Source: Actinobacteria bacterium UBA2286 (GTDB lineage: Bacteria; Actinomycetota; Coriobacteriia; Anaerosomatales; Anaerosomataceae). Taken from it: a stretch of DNA of 31,804 nucleotides. The notes beneath the pieces are model-generated. The model did not search any database. It worked only from the letters and a program-made list of their open reading frames with translations, and was not told where the DNA came from. The stretch spans positions 1 through 31,804 of the forward strand of contig DDWM01000016.1 in NCBI GenBank assembly GCA_002345925.1, read 5' to 3'. Made by a program: the position numbers and the translations under genes. This document shows positions 23,643 through 31,804 of this stretch, in pieces (positions within the stretch are counted from its first letter, which is position 1; each line of letters opens with the position of its first letter).

Positions 23643-25169
23643 CTAGCGCTCAAGTAAACTCTTCCCGGACCACTCCACGGGGGGCTCGACTCCAAGCAAG
23701 TCGAGAACGCTCGGCGCGACATCGGCAAGAATGCCACCCTCGCGAACACCTACCACTCCACCGGCGCAACATATGAACGGCACCGGGTCGGTGGTGTGCG
23801 CAGTGAAGGGGTTTCCCTCGGAATCCATCATCCGCTCAGCATTGCCGTGATCCGCCGTAAGGATCAGCGCCCCACCTTGCGCGGAAACAGCCGCAGCAAT
23901 CCTTCCCACGCCATCGTCGACGGCTTCCACGGCACGGATTGCGGCCGAGGTGATTCCGGTGTGGCCGACCATGTCGCAGTTCGCGAAGTTGACCACATAG
24001 AAGTCCGCGCGGCGTTGTTCAATCGCCTCCACCAACAGCCGCGTGACCTCAGGCGCACTCATCTCAGGCTGGAGGTCGTAGGTAGCTACGTGAGGGCTCG
24101 GCACCAGAACCCGCTCCTCGCCCGCCTTAGGAGCCTCGGCGCCGCCGTTGAAGAAGAACGTCACGTGAGCGTACTTCTCGGTCTCAGCGATATGAAGCTG
24201 GCGCAGGCCGTTCTCGGCAAGGACATCCGCAAGAACGCAACAGGGCAGGTCCTTTGGGAAAGCCACGGGCGCGGGGATCTTCGGGTCGTACTCCGTAAGA
24301 CAGACGAAGTTGAGCGAAGGTTGCTCCGTGCGAGAGAACCCGTCGAAGGCCGGGTCAACGAGCGCGCGGGTGATTTCCCGGGCGCGATCGGGTCTGAAGT
24401 TGAAGAAGATAAGAGAGTCGCCATCAACAAGAGTGCCGATCGGGCCGTCGGAGTCCCCGATCACACAGGGCGCCACGAACTCGTCGGTCACCCCGGCCGC
24501 GCAAGATGCCGAGACGGCCTCCGACGCTGAACCTGATAGAACTCCCTCGCCGAGCACCATCGCGGACCACGCTTGTTCGACTCGCTCCCACCGGTTATCG
24601 CGATCCATGGCGTAGTAGCGACCCATGACCGTCGCGACGGCACCGACACCCGTCTCGGCAAGCACGCACTCGAGCTGCTCTACGAAGCCGAGCCCGCTTG
24701 TAGGCGGAACGTCTCGGCCATCAAGGAACGCATGCACGAAGATGCGAGTCGCGCCGCGCGCGGCCGCCATACGTATGAGTGCGTAGAGGTGGTCCTGGTG
24801 GCTATGCACACCACCGTCGGACAGGAGCCCCATGAAGTGCACCGCGCCGCCACCGGCGACAGCGGCGTCCATCGCCGCGACAAGGACGGGATTCTCAACG
24901 AGCGAGCCGTCTTCGATAGCGCGACAGATACGTGTGAGCTCCTGGTAGACGATCCTGCCGGCCCCGATGTTCAGGTGCCCCACCTCGGAGTTGCCCATCT
25001 GACCCTCAGGAAGCCCCACAGCGAGCCCGGCGGCCTCAAGCGGTGCCCACGGGCACGTGGCGAAGAGACGGTCGATGGCGGGCGTCTCGGCCTGCGAGAT
25101 GGCATTGCCTGGTCCGGGTTCACCAAGACCGAAGCCATCGAGGATCATCAGGACGACTGGGTTGGTCAC
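23643..25169 (-). CDS. gpmI: 2,3-bisphosphoglycerate-independent phosphoglycerate mutase
   Basis: 508 residues, normal length for the Mn-dependent enzyme (3-phosphoglycerate to 2-phosphoglycerate). Metal ligand D11 in MILDGFG, catalytic S61 in GNSEVGH, and C-terminal TADHGNAE are intact. GTG 25169 lies 2 bp after the tpiA stop. Fourth of four glycolytic genes in order gap-pgk-tpiA-gpmI. Confidence 0.95.
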   Translation of the reverse strand: MTNPVVLMILDGFGLGEPGPGNAISQAETPAIDRLFATCPWAPLEAAGLAVGLPEGQMGNSEVGHLNIGAGRIVYQELTRICRAIEDGSLVENPVLVAAMDAAVAGGGAVHFMGLLSDGGVHSHQDHLYALIRMAAARGATRIFVHAFLDGRDVPPTSGLGFVEQLECVLAETGVGAVATVMGRYYAMDRDNRWERVEQAWSAMVLGEGVLSGSASEAVSASCAAGVTDEFVAPCVIGDSDGPIGTLVDGDSLIFFNFRPDRAREITRALVDPAFDGFSRTEQPSLNFVCLTEYDPKIPAPVAFPKDLPCCVLADVLAENGLRQLHIAETEKYAHVTFFFNGGAEAPKAGEERVLVPSPHVATYDLQPEMSAPEVTRLLVEAIEQRRADFYVVNFANCDMVGHTGITSAAIRAVEAVDDGVGRIAAAVSAQGGALILTADHGNAERMMDSEGNPFTAHTTDPVPFICCAGGVVGVREGGILADVAPSVLDLLGVEPPVEWSGKSLLER

Positions 25170-25171
25170 GA

Positions 25172-25939
25172 TCAGCGCGCCGCCTTCACTATCTCCGAGA
25201 ACGACTCCGCTTTGAGCGCGGCACCGCCGACGAGCGCACCGTCGATGTCCGGCTCGGAAAAGAACATCTTCGCGTTCTCAGGCTTGACCGAGCCGCCGTA
25301 CAGCACGCGCACCTGCATCGCTGCGGGCGGTCCGTACATGGCTCCCACAGTCGCACGAATGGCGCGGGTGACGTCATTGGCGGACTCGGGCGTGGGTGTT
25401 CTGCCCGAACCGATCGCCCAAATGGGCTCGTACGCGATGACCAGTCGAGCCGCCTCTTCTGCCGAGAGACCCGCCGCGCCAGCGAGGACCTGGCCTCGGA
25501 TGAACGAGTCGGTCTCAAGCGCATCACGCGTGGCGAGCGTCTCGCCACAGCACATGATCGGCGTCATGCCGGCAGCGAACACGGCGCGCACCTTTTTGTT
25601 GACGGTCTCATCGGTTTCGCTGAAGAACTCGCGTCGCTCAGAGTGGCCGACGATGACGTGCGTGCAGCGCAGCTCCGTGAGCATGCGAGCGGAAATGGCG
25701 CCGGTGTAGGCACCCTCGGCCTCCCAGAACATGTCCTGCGAGCCGAGTCCCATGTTGACGTGATCGAGTTCGATCACCGTTGAGACGGCTTTGATCCCGG
25801 TGAATGGCGGGCAAACAACGACCTCGACATCCTCAAGGACATCCTCAAGTTCCTCGGCAATATCCTGGATCAGGACCGCGCCTTCACCTGAAGTGGTGTA
25901 CATCTTCCAATTGCCGGCGACCAGCTTGCGGCGCTCCAT
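25172..25939 (-). CDS. tpiA: triosephosphate isomerase
   Basis: 255 residues. Catalytic residues are visible: K12 in GNWKMY, H99 in IVGHSERR and E171 in AYEPIWAIG. It interconverts dihydroxyacetone phosphate and glyceraldehyde 3-phosphate. ATG 25939 with GGGGAGCG before it, 20 bp after pgk. Confidence 0.96.
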   Translation of the reverse strand: MERRKLVAGNWKMYTTSGEGAVLIQDIAEELEDVLEDVEVVVCPPFTGIKAVSTVIELDHVNMGLGSQDMFWEAEGAYTGAISARMLTELRCTHVIVGHSERREFFSETDETVNKKVRAVFAAGMTPIMCCGETLATRDALETDSFIRGQVLAGAAGLSAEEAARLVIAYEPIWAIGSGRTPTPESANDVTRAIRATVGAMYGPPAAMQVRVLYGGSVKPENAKMFFSEPDIDGALVGGAALKAESFSEIVKAAR

Positions 25940-25959
25940 TGCGCTCCCCTTCCCGATAC

Positions 25960-27153
25960 TTACGCGTCTTTGTCCAAGAGCGCTTCCACGCCCGGCAGAG
26001 GTGCGCGTTCCAGCAGCTTCATCGAGGCGCCGCCGCCTGTTGAAACAAACCTCACACGCTCCTCGAGGTCGAACTTCTTGAGTGCGGCAACCGAGTCGCC
26101 ACCACCGATGACAGAAACTGCGCGGTTGTTGCGAGCGACCGCCATAGCGACTTCTCGCGTGCCTGTTTCAAACGGCTTCAGCTCGAAGACGCCCATGGGC
26201 CCGTTCCAGAAGATCGTGCGCGCAGTCCCGATCGCACCCTTGAAAAGCTCGGATGTGGTGGGGCCGATATCAAGACCCATCATCCCTGAGGGAATCTCCT
26301 CGCGACCTACGATCGTGGTGTCCACGTCTTCTGCGATCTGATCGGCCACGACGAAGTCCACCGGTAGCACGATCTCGACATCGCGCTCAAGGGCCTTCTC
26401 GAGCATCTGCTTCGCGTGCTCCACCCACTCATCTTCAACGAGTGATCGGCCAACGTTGATGCCCTTGGCGACCAGGAAGGTGAAGCACATCCCGCCACCG
26501 ATGAGGAGAGTGTCCACGCATTCAAGCAGCTGGTCGATGACGCCGATCTTGTCGGAGACCTTCGATCCGCCGAGAATCGCCACGAACGGCCGCTCGGGAT
26601 TGGTGAGCATCGATGTCAGAGTCTCAACCTCACGCGAGAGCAGCATGCCTGCATACGCTGGCAGGAACTGCGCGACACCTGCGGTCGATGCATGTGCACG
26701 ATGCGCGGCGCCGAATGCGTCGTTGACGTAGATGTCCGCCAGCGACGCGAGGGCCTTCGCGAACTCAGGGTCGTTCGACTTCTCGCCGGGGTTGAATCGC
26801 ACGTTCTCTAGCATGATGATCTCGCCGTCGACCATGCGATCGGCAGCCTCATGTGCCTCGCTGCCCACGATGTCGTCGACGAACACCACATTCCTGCCGA
26901 GAAGCCGCTGAAGCACTCGCCGCACCGGTCGCAGGCTGAACTGCGGATCCGGCTCGCCCTTCGGTCTCCCGAGGTGGCTCATGACTATGACTCGCGCTCC
27001 GTGGTCAACGAGATAACGCAGCGTTGGCAGCGCAGCCCGCACCCGCGTGTCATCAGTGACGGATCCGTCTGCAAGCGGGACATTGAAGTCAACGCGAACA
27101 AGGACCCTCTTGCCGCGAACATCGACGTCCTTCACGGTCTTCTTGGAGAACAT
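25960..27153 (-). CDS. pgk: phosphoglycerate kinase
   Basis: 397 residues from ATG 27153 (GGAGGGGCC before it; an upstream in-frame start at 27174 lacks a site). DFNVPL, SHLGRPKG, the FNPGEKSNDPEFAKAL stretch and C-terminal GGGDSVAAL are the family motifs. It makes ATP from 1,3-bisphosphoglycerate. A stem-loop separates it from gap. Confidence 0.96.
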   Translation of the reverse strand: MFSKKTVKDVDVRGKRVLVRVDFNVPLADGSVTDDTRVRAALPTLRYLVDHGARVIVMSHLGRPKGEPDPQFSLRPVRRVLQRLLGRNVVFVDDIVGSEAHEAADRMVDGEIIMLENVRFNPGEKSNDPEFAKALASLADIYVNDAFGAAHRAHASTAGVAQFLPAYAGMLLSREVETLTSMLTNPERPFVAILGGSKVSDKIGVIDQLLECVDTLLIGGGMCFTFLVAKGINVGRSLVEDEWVEHAKQMLEKALERDVEIVLPVDFVVADQIAEDVDTTIVGREEIPSGMMGLDIGPTTSELFKGAIGTARTIFWNGPMGVFELKPFETGTREVAMAVARNNRAVSVIGGGDSVAALKKFDLEERVRFVSTGGGASMKLLERAPLPGVEALLDKDA

Positions 27154-27184
27154 GGCCCCTCCGCAGATATGCACCGGACATGAC

Positions 27185-27208
27185 AGCGGGCGCGTTTCCG
27201 CGCCCGCT
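27185..27208 (-). other. stem-loop between gap and pgk
   Basis: AGCGGGCGCG and CGCGCCCGCT, a perfect 10-bp stem with a 4-nt loop. No U-run follows on minus. Probably an RNA-processing or partial-termination element that sets gap above pgk. Confidence 0.65.
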
Positions 27209-27223
27209 GAGGTTTCTACTGAA

Positions 27224-28225
<1,002 letters not shown>

Positions 28226-28330
28226 GAGCCAACCCCTCCTCATAACCCGAACGGACAGTTGCCGGGCCGCTACAGGCCACGCTCAGAATAGTAGCCGAAA
28301 CAGAGGCGTAACAGCACCCCCGTGGCAGCC

Positions 28331-29254
28331 TTAATCAGAAGCGAGCTCCTCAAGGCGGCGAATCCGGTGATAGACGGCGGACTTTGACAGCGGTGGCTCG
28401 GCGAGCTCACCAAGCTCACGAAGGCTCGCGTCGGGATGCTCAAGTCGCAGCTCTGCCAGTTCTCGCAGCGCCGGCGGTAGGCTCTCCAGTCCGCGCGATG
28501 ATGCGAGTCGCCCGATCGCCTCGACCTGAAGTATGGCCGCAGACGTGCTCTTCAGGAGGTTGGCGGTCTCAGCATTCACCAGGCGATTAACGTCGTTGCG
28601 GACGCCCTTCATGATCCGCACGTCCTCTGTGCGCAGGAGCGCCCGATGCGCCCCCACAAGCGCGAGGAACGTCACTATCGGCTCGGCGCCCTTGAGGTAG
28701 ACGGCGTAGGTACCCCGTCTTTGCGTGATCCGCGCGTTGATGTCGAAGCGGGCCATGATGGCCGAGAGATCCTCGGCGACTTGCTCGGACTCAGCGGTGA
28801 GCTCGAAGTGGAAGTCTCCATGAGGATCCGCAACGAATCCCCCGCCGAGAAACGCACCACGTAGATACGAGATCGCGCAGCAGTCCTTCTTCACGAGCCA
28901 TTTGGGGATGCCGTGGCTCGGCGATAGCGAGTCATCGAGAATCCCAAGATCGCGCAGCGCGTCTGCGAGCTTGGGCTGTGCAGGCACCGTTATCAGGTAG
29001 TTGTTGGACTTGTGAAGAACCGAGCGACGCACGGTGAGCTCGGTGGTAAGCGAGTAGATTCCGTGCAGTAGCTTGATCGCCTTGCGCGCGACCGGCGCGG
29101 TCTCGGTTGCGATCTCCAGGCGGAAGCGTTCGTTTCCGGTGAAATGGAGTGTCCCTTCCACACGCACGAGCGCAGAGAGTTCAGCTCGCGGACAGCATCG
29201 TCGCTTCGACTCTACTCGCGAGAGTTCATCTTTGACCTCGGCGGTGAATGACAC
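28331..29254 (-). CDS. whiA: sporulation/cell-division regulator WhiA
   Basis: 307 residues from GTG 29254, which shares its G with the yvcK stop (TAGTG). An N-terminal LAGLIDADG-like degenerate endonuclease domain (about 15-210) with FTAEVKDELSR at the start, and a C-terminal helix-turn-helix (about 220-305) ending in LSKSAVYHRIRRLEELA. WhiA is a DNA-binding regulator of division genes in Gram-positives. Last gene of rapZ-yvcK-whiA. Confidence 0.95.
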   Translation of the reverse strand: MSFTAEVKDELSRVESKRRCCPRAELSALVRVEGTLHFTGNERFRLEIATETAPVARKAIKLLHGIYSLTTELTVRRSVLHKSNNYLITVPAQPKLADALRDLGILDDSLSPSHGIPKWLVKKDCCAISYLRGAFLGGGFVADPHGDFHFELTAESEQVAEDLSAIMARFDINARITQRRGTYAVYLKGAEPIVTFLALVGAHRALLRTEDVRIMKGVRNDVNRLVNAETANLLKSTSAAILQVEAIGRLASSRGLESLPPALRELAELRLEHPDASLRELGELAEPPLSKSAVYHRIRRLEELASD

Positions 29255-30180
29255 TATGCCAGCCCCCTCAGCGCGGCGCACAGCAGCGCGGGATCGTGAT
29301 GCATCGGAGACAGCTTGTTGGCAAGATCTGTCGCCAGTACAGTGATGCCCCGCGCCTCGATAGCTTCACGGACATCGGCACCGCCTTCTACCGCCGAGAC
29401 GTCCTCAGGAGCCGGCGAAACGTCGGTGTCGTGAACGACAGCGACGTCGATCGCATCTAGGAGACCGTGCTCCTCAAGCGCACGAACATGTCCATAGGCA
29501 TCCAGCCCCGAGGTCTCTCCCCGTTGGTTGGCGACATTGCATACGTAGATGATCCGCGCAGCCGTCGCGCGAAGCGCCTCGGCAACACCTTCAATGAGCA
29601 GATTCGGCATGATGCTCGTGTAAAGGCTTCCCGGTCCGAGGACCACGACATCAGCCCGACGAATCGCTTCAATTACCGGCGGGTACGCAGGCGGTGCGGC
29701 AGGCTCAAGGTGCACGCCGCAGATCGGCGATAAGCTGTGAGCCACATTCGCCTGCCCGGTGACCCGCTCGCCGTTCGCATCCTCGGCAATGAGCACGACA
29801 TCAGCCAGAGTCGAGGGCAAGACGCGCCCGCGTACGCCGAGCAGCTCGGAGGCTTCTTCGATGGCCACGGCGAAGTCCCCGCGCATATCGGCGAGCGCCG
29901 CGATGATCAGATTGCCGAGGGCGTGGCCTTTCAGCCCCTCGCCTGCAGCGAACCGGTACTGAAAGAGCTCGGAAAGCGGTGAATCGTGAGCAGCGAGCGC
30001 CACGAGGCAGTTACGGATATCGCCCGGCGGCAGTACGCCGAGTTCACGGCGCAGCGAGCCCGACGAGCCGCCGTCGTCCGCGACGGTGACCACTGCGGTC
30101 ACGTCGAATCCCGACGCCGCGAGGCACCTGAGGACGACCGGGAGTCCCGTACCGCCGCCGATAGCCACCGCGCGCTTCAC
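29254..30180 (-). CDS. yvcK: YvcK/GlmR (CofD-like) gluconeogenesis and cell-envelope regulator
   Basis: 308 residues. GGGTGLPVVL at the N-terminus and VADDGGSSG with LPPGDIRNCLVAL are the UDP-GlcNAc/NADP-binding motifs of the YvcK family. It affects flux between glycolysis and cell-wall precursors. ATG 30180 overlaps rapZ by 4 bp. Confidence 0.94.
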   Translation of the reverse strand: MKRAVAIGGGTGLPVVLRCLAASGFDVTAVVTVADDGGSSGSLRRELGVLPPGDIRNCLVALAAHDSPLSELFQYRFAAGEGLKGHALGNLIIAALADMRGDFAVAIEEASELLGVRGRVLPSTLADVVLIAEDANGERVTGQANVAHSLSPICGVHLEPAAPPAYPPVIEAIRRADVVVLGPGSLYTSIMPNLLIEGVAEALRATAARIIYVCNVANQRGETSGLDAYGHVRALEEHGLLDAIDVAVVHDTDVSPAPEDVSAVEGGADVREAIEARGITVLATDLANKLSPMHHDPALLCAALRGLA

Positions 30181-31139
30181 GAGCGCTCCTTGTCTCTGCC
30201 GATGTCGCGATGCGAGGTGTTGACGACCTCACCATGGCGGCGCAGGTGCTCCGCTGTTTGCTCGGCAAGCACGACGCTGCGGTGCATGCCGCCGGTGCAG
30301 CCAAGAGCGATATGCAGCTGCGACTTGCCCTCGGCAGCGTATGCCGGCAGCAAGACGTCGAGCATGTCGAACCAGCGACGCAGGAACTCCTCGGTCTCGA
30401 CCCTGCCGAGAACGAACGCACGCACCGGCTTGTCGAGGCCGTTCTTATCGCGAAGCTTAGGCATATAGAACGGGTTTGGAAGGAAACGGACGTCGATGAT
30501 GATGTCCGCATCGATGGGCAGCCCGTACTTGAAGCCGAACGACGACACAGTGACCATGAGCGCTTCTGACTCCGTGCCGGTGAGGAACCGTTGGCGGATC
30601 AGCGCGCGGAGCTCCTGCGGGCGAAGCTGGCTGGAGTCGATGATGAGATCGGCGCTCTGCTCGAACGGCACCAGAAGCTTGCGCTCTGCACGTATGCCAT
30701 CACCGAGCGAGCGGTCATCGGCCAGGGGATGCCGGCGACGGGTCTCCTTGAAGCGCTTCACCAGGACACGGTCCTCGGCTGTAAGGAAGAGCAACCTGTA
30801 CGGGTGGCCCGAATCTCTCAGCTCCGTAAGCGCCGCAGAGAGCTCCGAGAAGAACGACCCACCACGCACGTCGCACACCACGGCAACGTGACGGACACGG
30901 CTTCCAGGCAGAGCGGTCAATGCAACGAGCTGGGATATGAGCGCTGGCGGGATATTGTCGATGCAGAAATAGCCAAGATCCTCGAAGGTGTGCATGGCCT
31001 CAGAGCGACCAGCGCCCGACATGCCGGTGATGACGACGATCTCTCGTTCGCCCGACCCCGCAGCATCTGCAACGGATACGCTATCTGGCGCGTTATCCAC
31101 GGTCTGAACCGGAGTCCACGAGTTTACCCCCGACAGCAC
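30177..31139 (-). CDS. rapZ: RNase adapter protein RapZ (nucleotide-binding)
   Basis: 320 residues as read from GTG 31139. P-loop GMSGAGRS (about 39-46), with Arg where most bacteria have Lys, as in actinobacterial homologues. C-terminal domain has GCTGGMHRSVVLAE and the RxxHR-like end. The first 31 residues precede the usual family start and no ribosome site is seen at 31139; GTG 31100 is an alternative, also without a site. The 31139 start overlaps the upstream membrane-protein gene by 47 bp, which is suspicious, so the true start is uncertain. Confidence 0.93.
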   Translation of the reverse strand: MLSGVNSWTPVQTVDNAPDSVSVADAAGSGEREIVVITGMSGAGRSEAMHTFEDLGYFCIDNIPPALISQLVALTALPGSRVRHVAVVCDVRGGSFFSELSAALTELRDSGHPYRLLFLTAEDRVLVKRFKETRRRHPLADDRSLGDGIRAERKLLVPFEQSADLIIDSSQLRPQELRALIRQRFLTGTESEALMVTVSSFGFKYGLPIDADIIIDVRFLPNPFYMPKLRDKNGLDKPVRAFVLGRVETEEFLRRWFDMLDVLLPAYAAEGKSQLHIALGCTGGMHRSVVLAEQTAEHLRRHGEVVNTSHRDIGRDKERS

Positions 31140-31455
31140 TCACGATCGAGATGATGATGCTCGCAACGACTGTCTGCAGGAACCCTGTGGTCTGAACGCC
31201 AGGTACCAGCGCCGCGACGATATAGAGCATGAGGGCGCTGATGACGAGCGAGAACAGGCCAAGGCTGAGAACCGTCACGGGAAATGCGAAGAACTGAACC
31301 ACTGGCTTGATCAAGGCGTTCACAACCGCGAGCACGACAGCGGCGATCACTGCGGCCGGCCAGAACGCGTCGACCAGAAGAAGTGCGCCATTGGAAAGAT
31401 ACGCGACACCGAAAAGCGCTGCCGCCGATACAAGCATTCGCAAGATGAACTTCAT
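31093..31455 (-). CDS. phage-holin-IV/YvlD-family membrane protein
   Basis: 120 residues from ATG 31455 (CAGGAGGATGCG before it). Four hydrophobic helices, with the VVNALIKPVVQFFAFPVTVLSLG motif region typical of the family. Found on many bacterial chromosomes as a membrane-stress-type protein; it is not evidence of a phage here. It overlaps the likely rapZ start. Confidence 0.8.
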   Translation of the reverse strand: MKFILRMLVSAAALFGVAYLSNGALLLVDAFWPAAVIAAVVLAVVNALIKPVVQFFAFPVTVLSLGLFSLVISALMLYIVAALVPGVQTTGFLQTVVASIIISIVSAVGGKLVDSGSDRG

Positions 31456-31507
31456 CGCATCCTCCTGGGCAGTCGACAAGTGGGCTGGTTGAAGTATAGC
31501 AGCGCGC

Positions 31508-31804
31508 TTAGCGCCAGCCGGTCATCGCATCCTTGACACCCGACACCACGCTGCGACGCAGCTCACGCGTGACGGCGACGACTATCATGCCCGTCCCTAC
31601 AAGGCCGAGAACGATCCACCAGTACTCGACAAGATACGTCCAAGAGCGCACAAGCGGTGTCCAGACCAGCGCGAGAACGCCACTGAACAGATATGCCCGA
31701 ACTCTGAGAAGTATGCCCAGGGCAATCACGGCGATGGCAAGTCCGAACGTCCAGAACGTATGGCTCCAACTCGTAGCCTGGCTTGCGTAAGGATCAAGCA
31801 TCGC
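31508..31804 (-). CDS. membrane protein, C-terminal part (5' end may be outside window)
   Basis: The frame is open to the window edge; an ATG at 31801 is possible but not supported by a visible ribosome site. About 97 residues with three to four hydrophobic helices, a RELRRSV stretch and an amphipathic tail. No family recognised; it may be the end of a larger membrane protein. Confidence 0.5.
   Translation of the reverse strand, partial: AMLDPYASQATSWSHTFWTFGLAIAVIALGILLRVRAYLFSGVLALVWTPLVRSWTYLVEYWWIVLGLVGTGMIVVAVTRELRRSVVSGVKDAMTGWR

Noticed and set aside
24573..25709. A 378-codon open frame on plus, opposite gpmI/tpiA
   Set aside because: Both genes beneath it have intact catalytic motifs on minus; the plus frame has no family pattern.
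31093..31455. Phage holin name as a sign of a prophage
   Set aside because: No other phage genes; the family is common on ordinary chromosomes.

Overview
The window reads as part of a high-GC, Gram-positive-type chromosome, most likely an actinobacterium of the Coriobacteriia/Anaerosomatales (OPB41) kind. Evidence: the block rapZ-yvcK-whiA-gap-pgk-tpiA-gpmI-secG; a RapZ P-loop with Arg in place of Lys (GMSGAGRS), as I recall from actinobacteria; WhiA; frequent GTG/TTG starts; and a lipoprotein OppA. The lineage is inference. A complete sigma-54 system (rpoN, sensor kinase, enhancer-binding protein) is unusual for most actinobacteria and is one reason to favour a deep-branching class. Almost every gene lies on the minus strand; only the CsoR-family regulator, a ferrochelatase-like membrane protein and a SpoIIE-type phosphatase are on plus.

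Layout. 1-1437: truncated ccdA, an HMA metal-binding protein and a two-TM zinc-ribbon protein. 1521-5796: rpoN, a PAS histidine kinase and an NtrC-type activator, translationally coupled. 5899-9205: EamA transporter, CDF efflux protein, divergent CsoR/CstR-family regulator, and a trxA-fmdB-DUF302 run. 9307-10521: ferrochelatase-like protein. 10523-14905: five co-directional genes (radical-SAM-like protein, B12-binding radical SAM enzyme, PLP aminotransferase, cNMP-binding protein, PHP hydrolase). 14992-17025: MASE3-GAF-SpoIIE phosphatase. 17086-17171: tRNA-Leu(GAG). 17230-23021: oppABCDF. 23299-28225: secG and four glycolytic genes. 28331-31139: whiA, yvcK, rapZ. 31093-31804: two small membrane proteins.

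Two regulatory circuits stand out. (1) Just past the activator gene is a textbook -24/-12 sigma-54 promoter (TGGCACGAGGCTTGCA, 1493 to 1478, minus) reading into the zinc-ribbon/HMA pair. A palindrome with 10-bp arms lies about 150 bp upstream of it, inside the activator gene. This suggests a self-contained signal, activator, sigma-54 and target cassette. (2) Three near-identical palindromes (ATACCCC...GGGGTAT at 794, 7851 and 9211) each sit in the 17-18-bp spacer of a sigma-70-type promoter, so that the palindrome end forms part of the -10 box. They control ccdA, the regulator (and probably the CDF-EamA genes) and trxA-fmdB-DUF302. The regulator keeps the two Cys of the CsoR fold but has Ser where copper sensors have His, as in the persulfide sensor CstR. 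A thiol/persulfide-stress regulon is therefore a reasonable hypothesis, with copper as the alternative.

No insertion sequence, phage, CRISPR array or rRNA was seen. The longest gene-free stretch is 23022-23298, which holds the oppA leader and promoter and the secG terminator.
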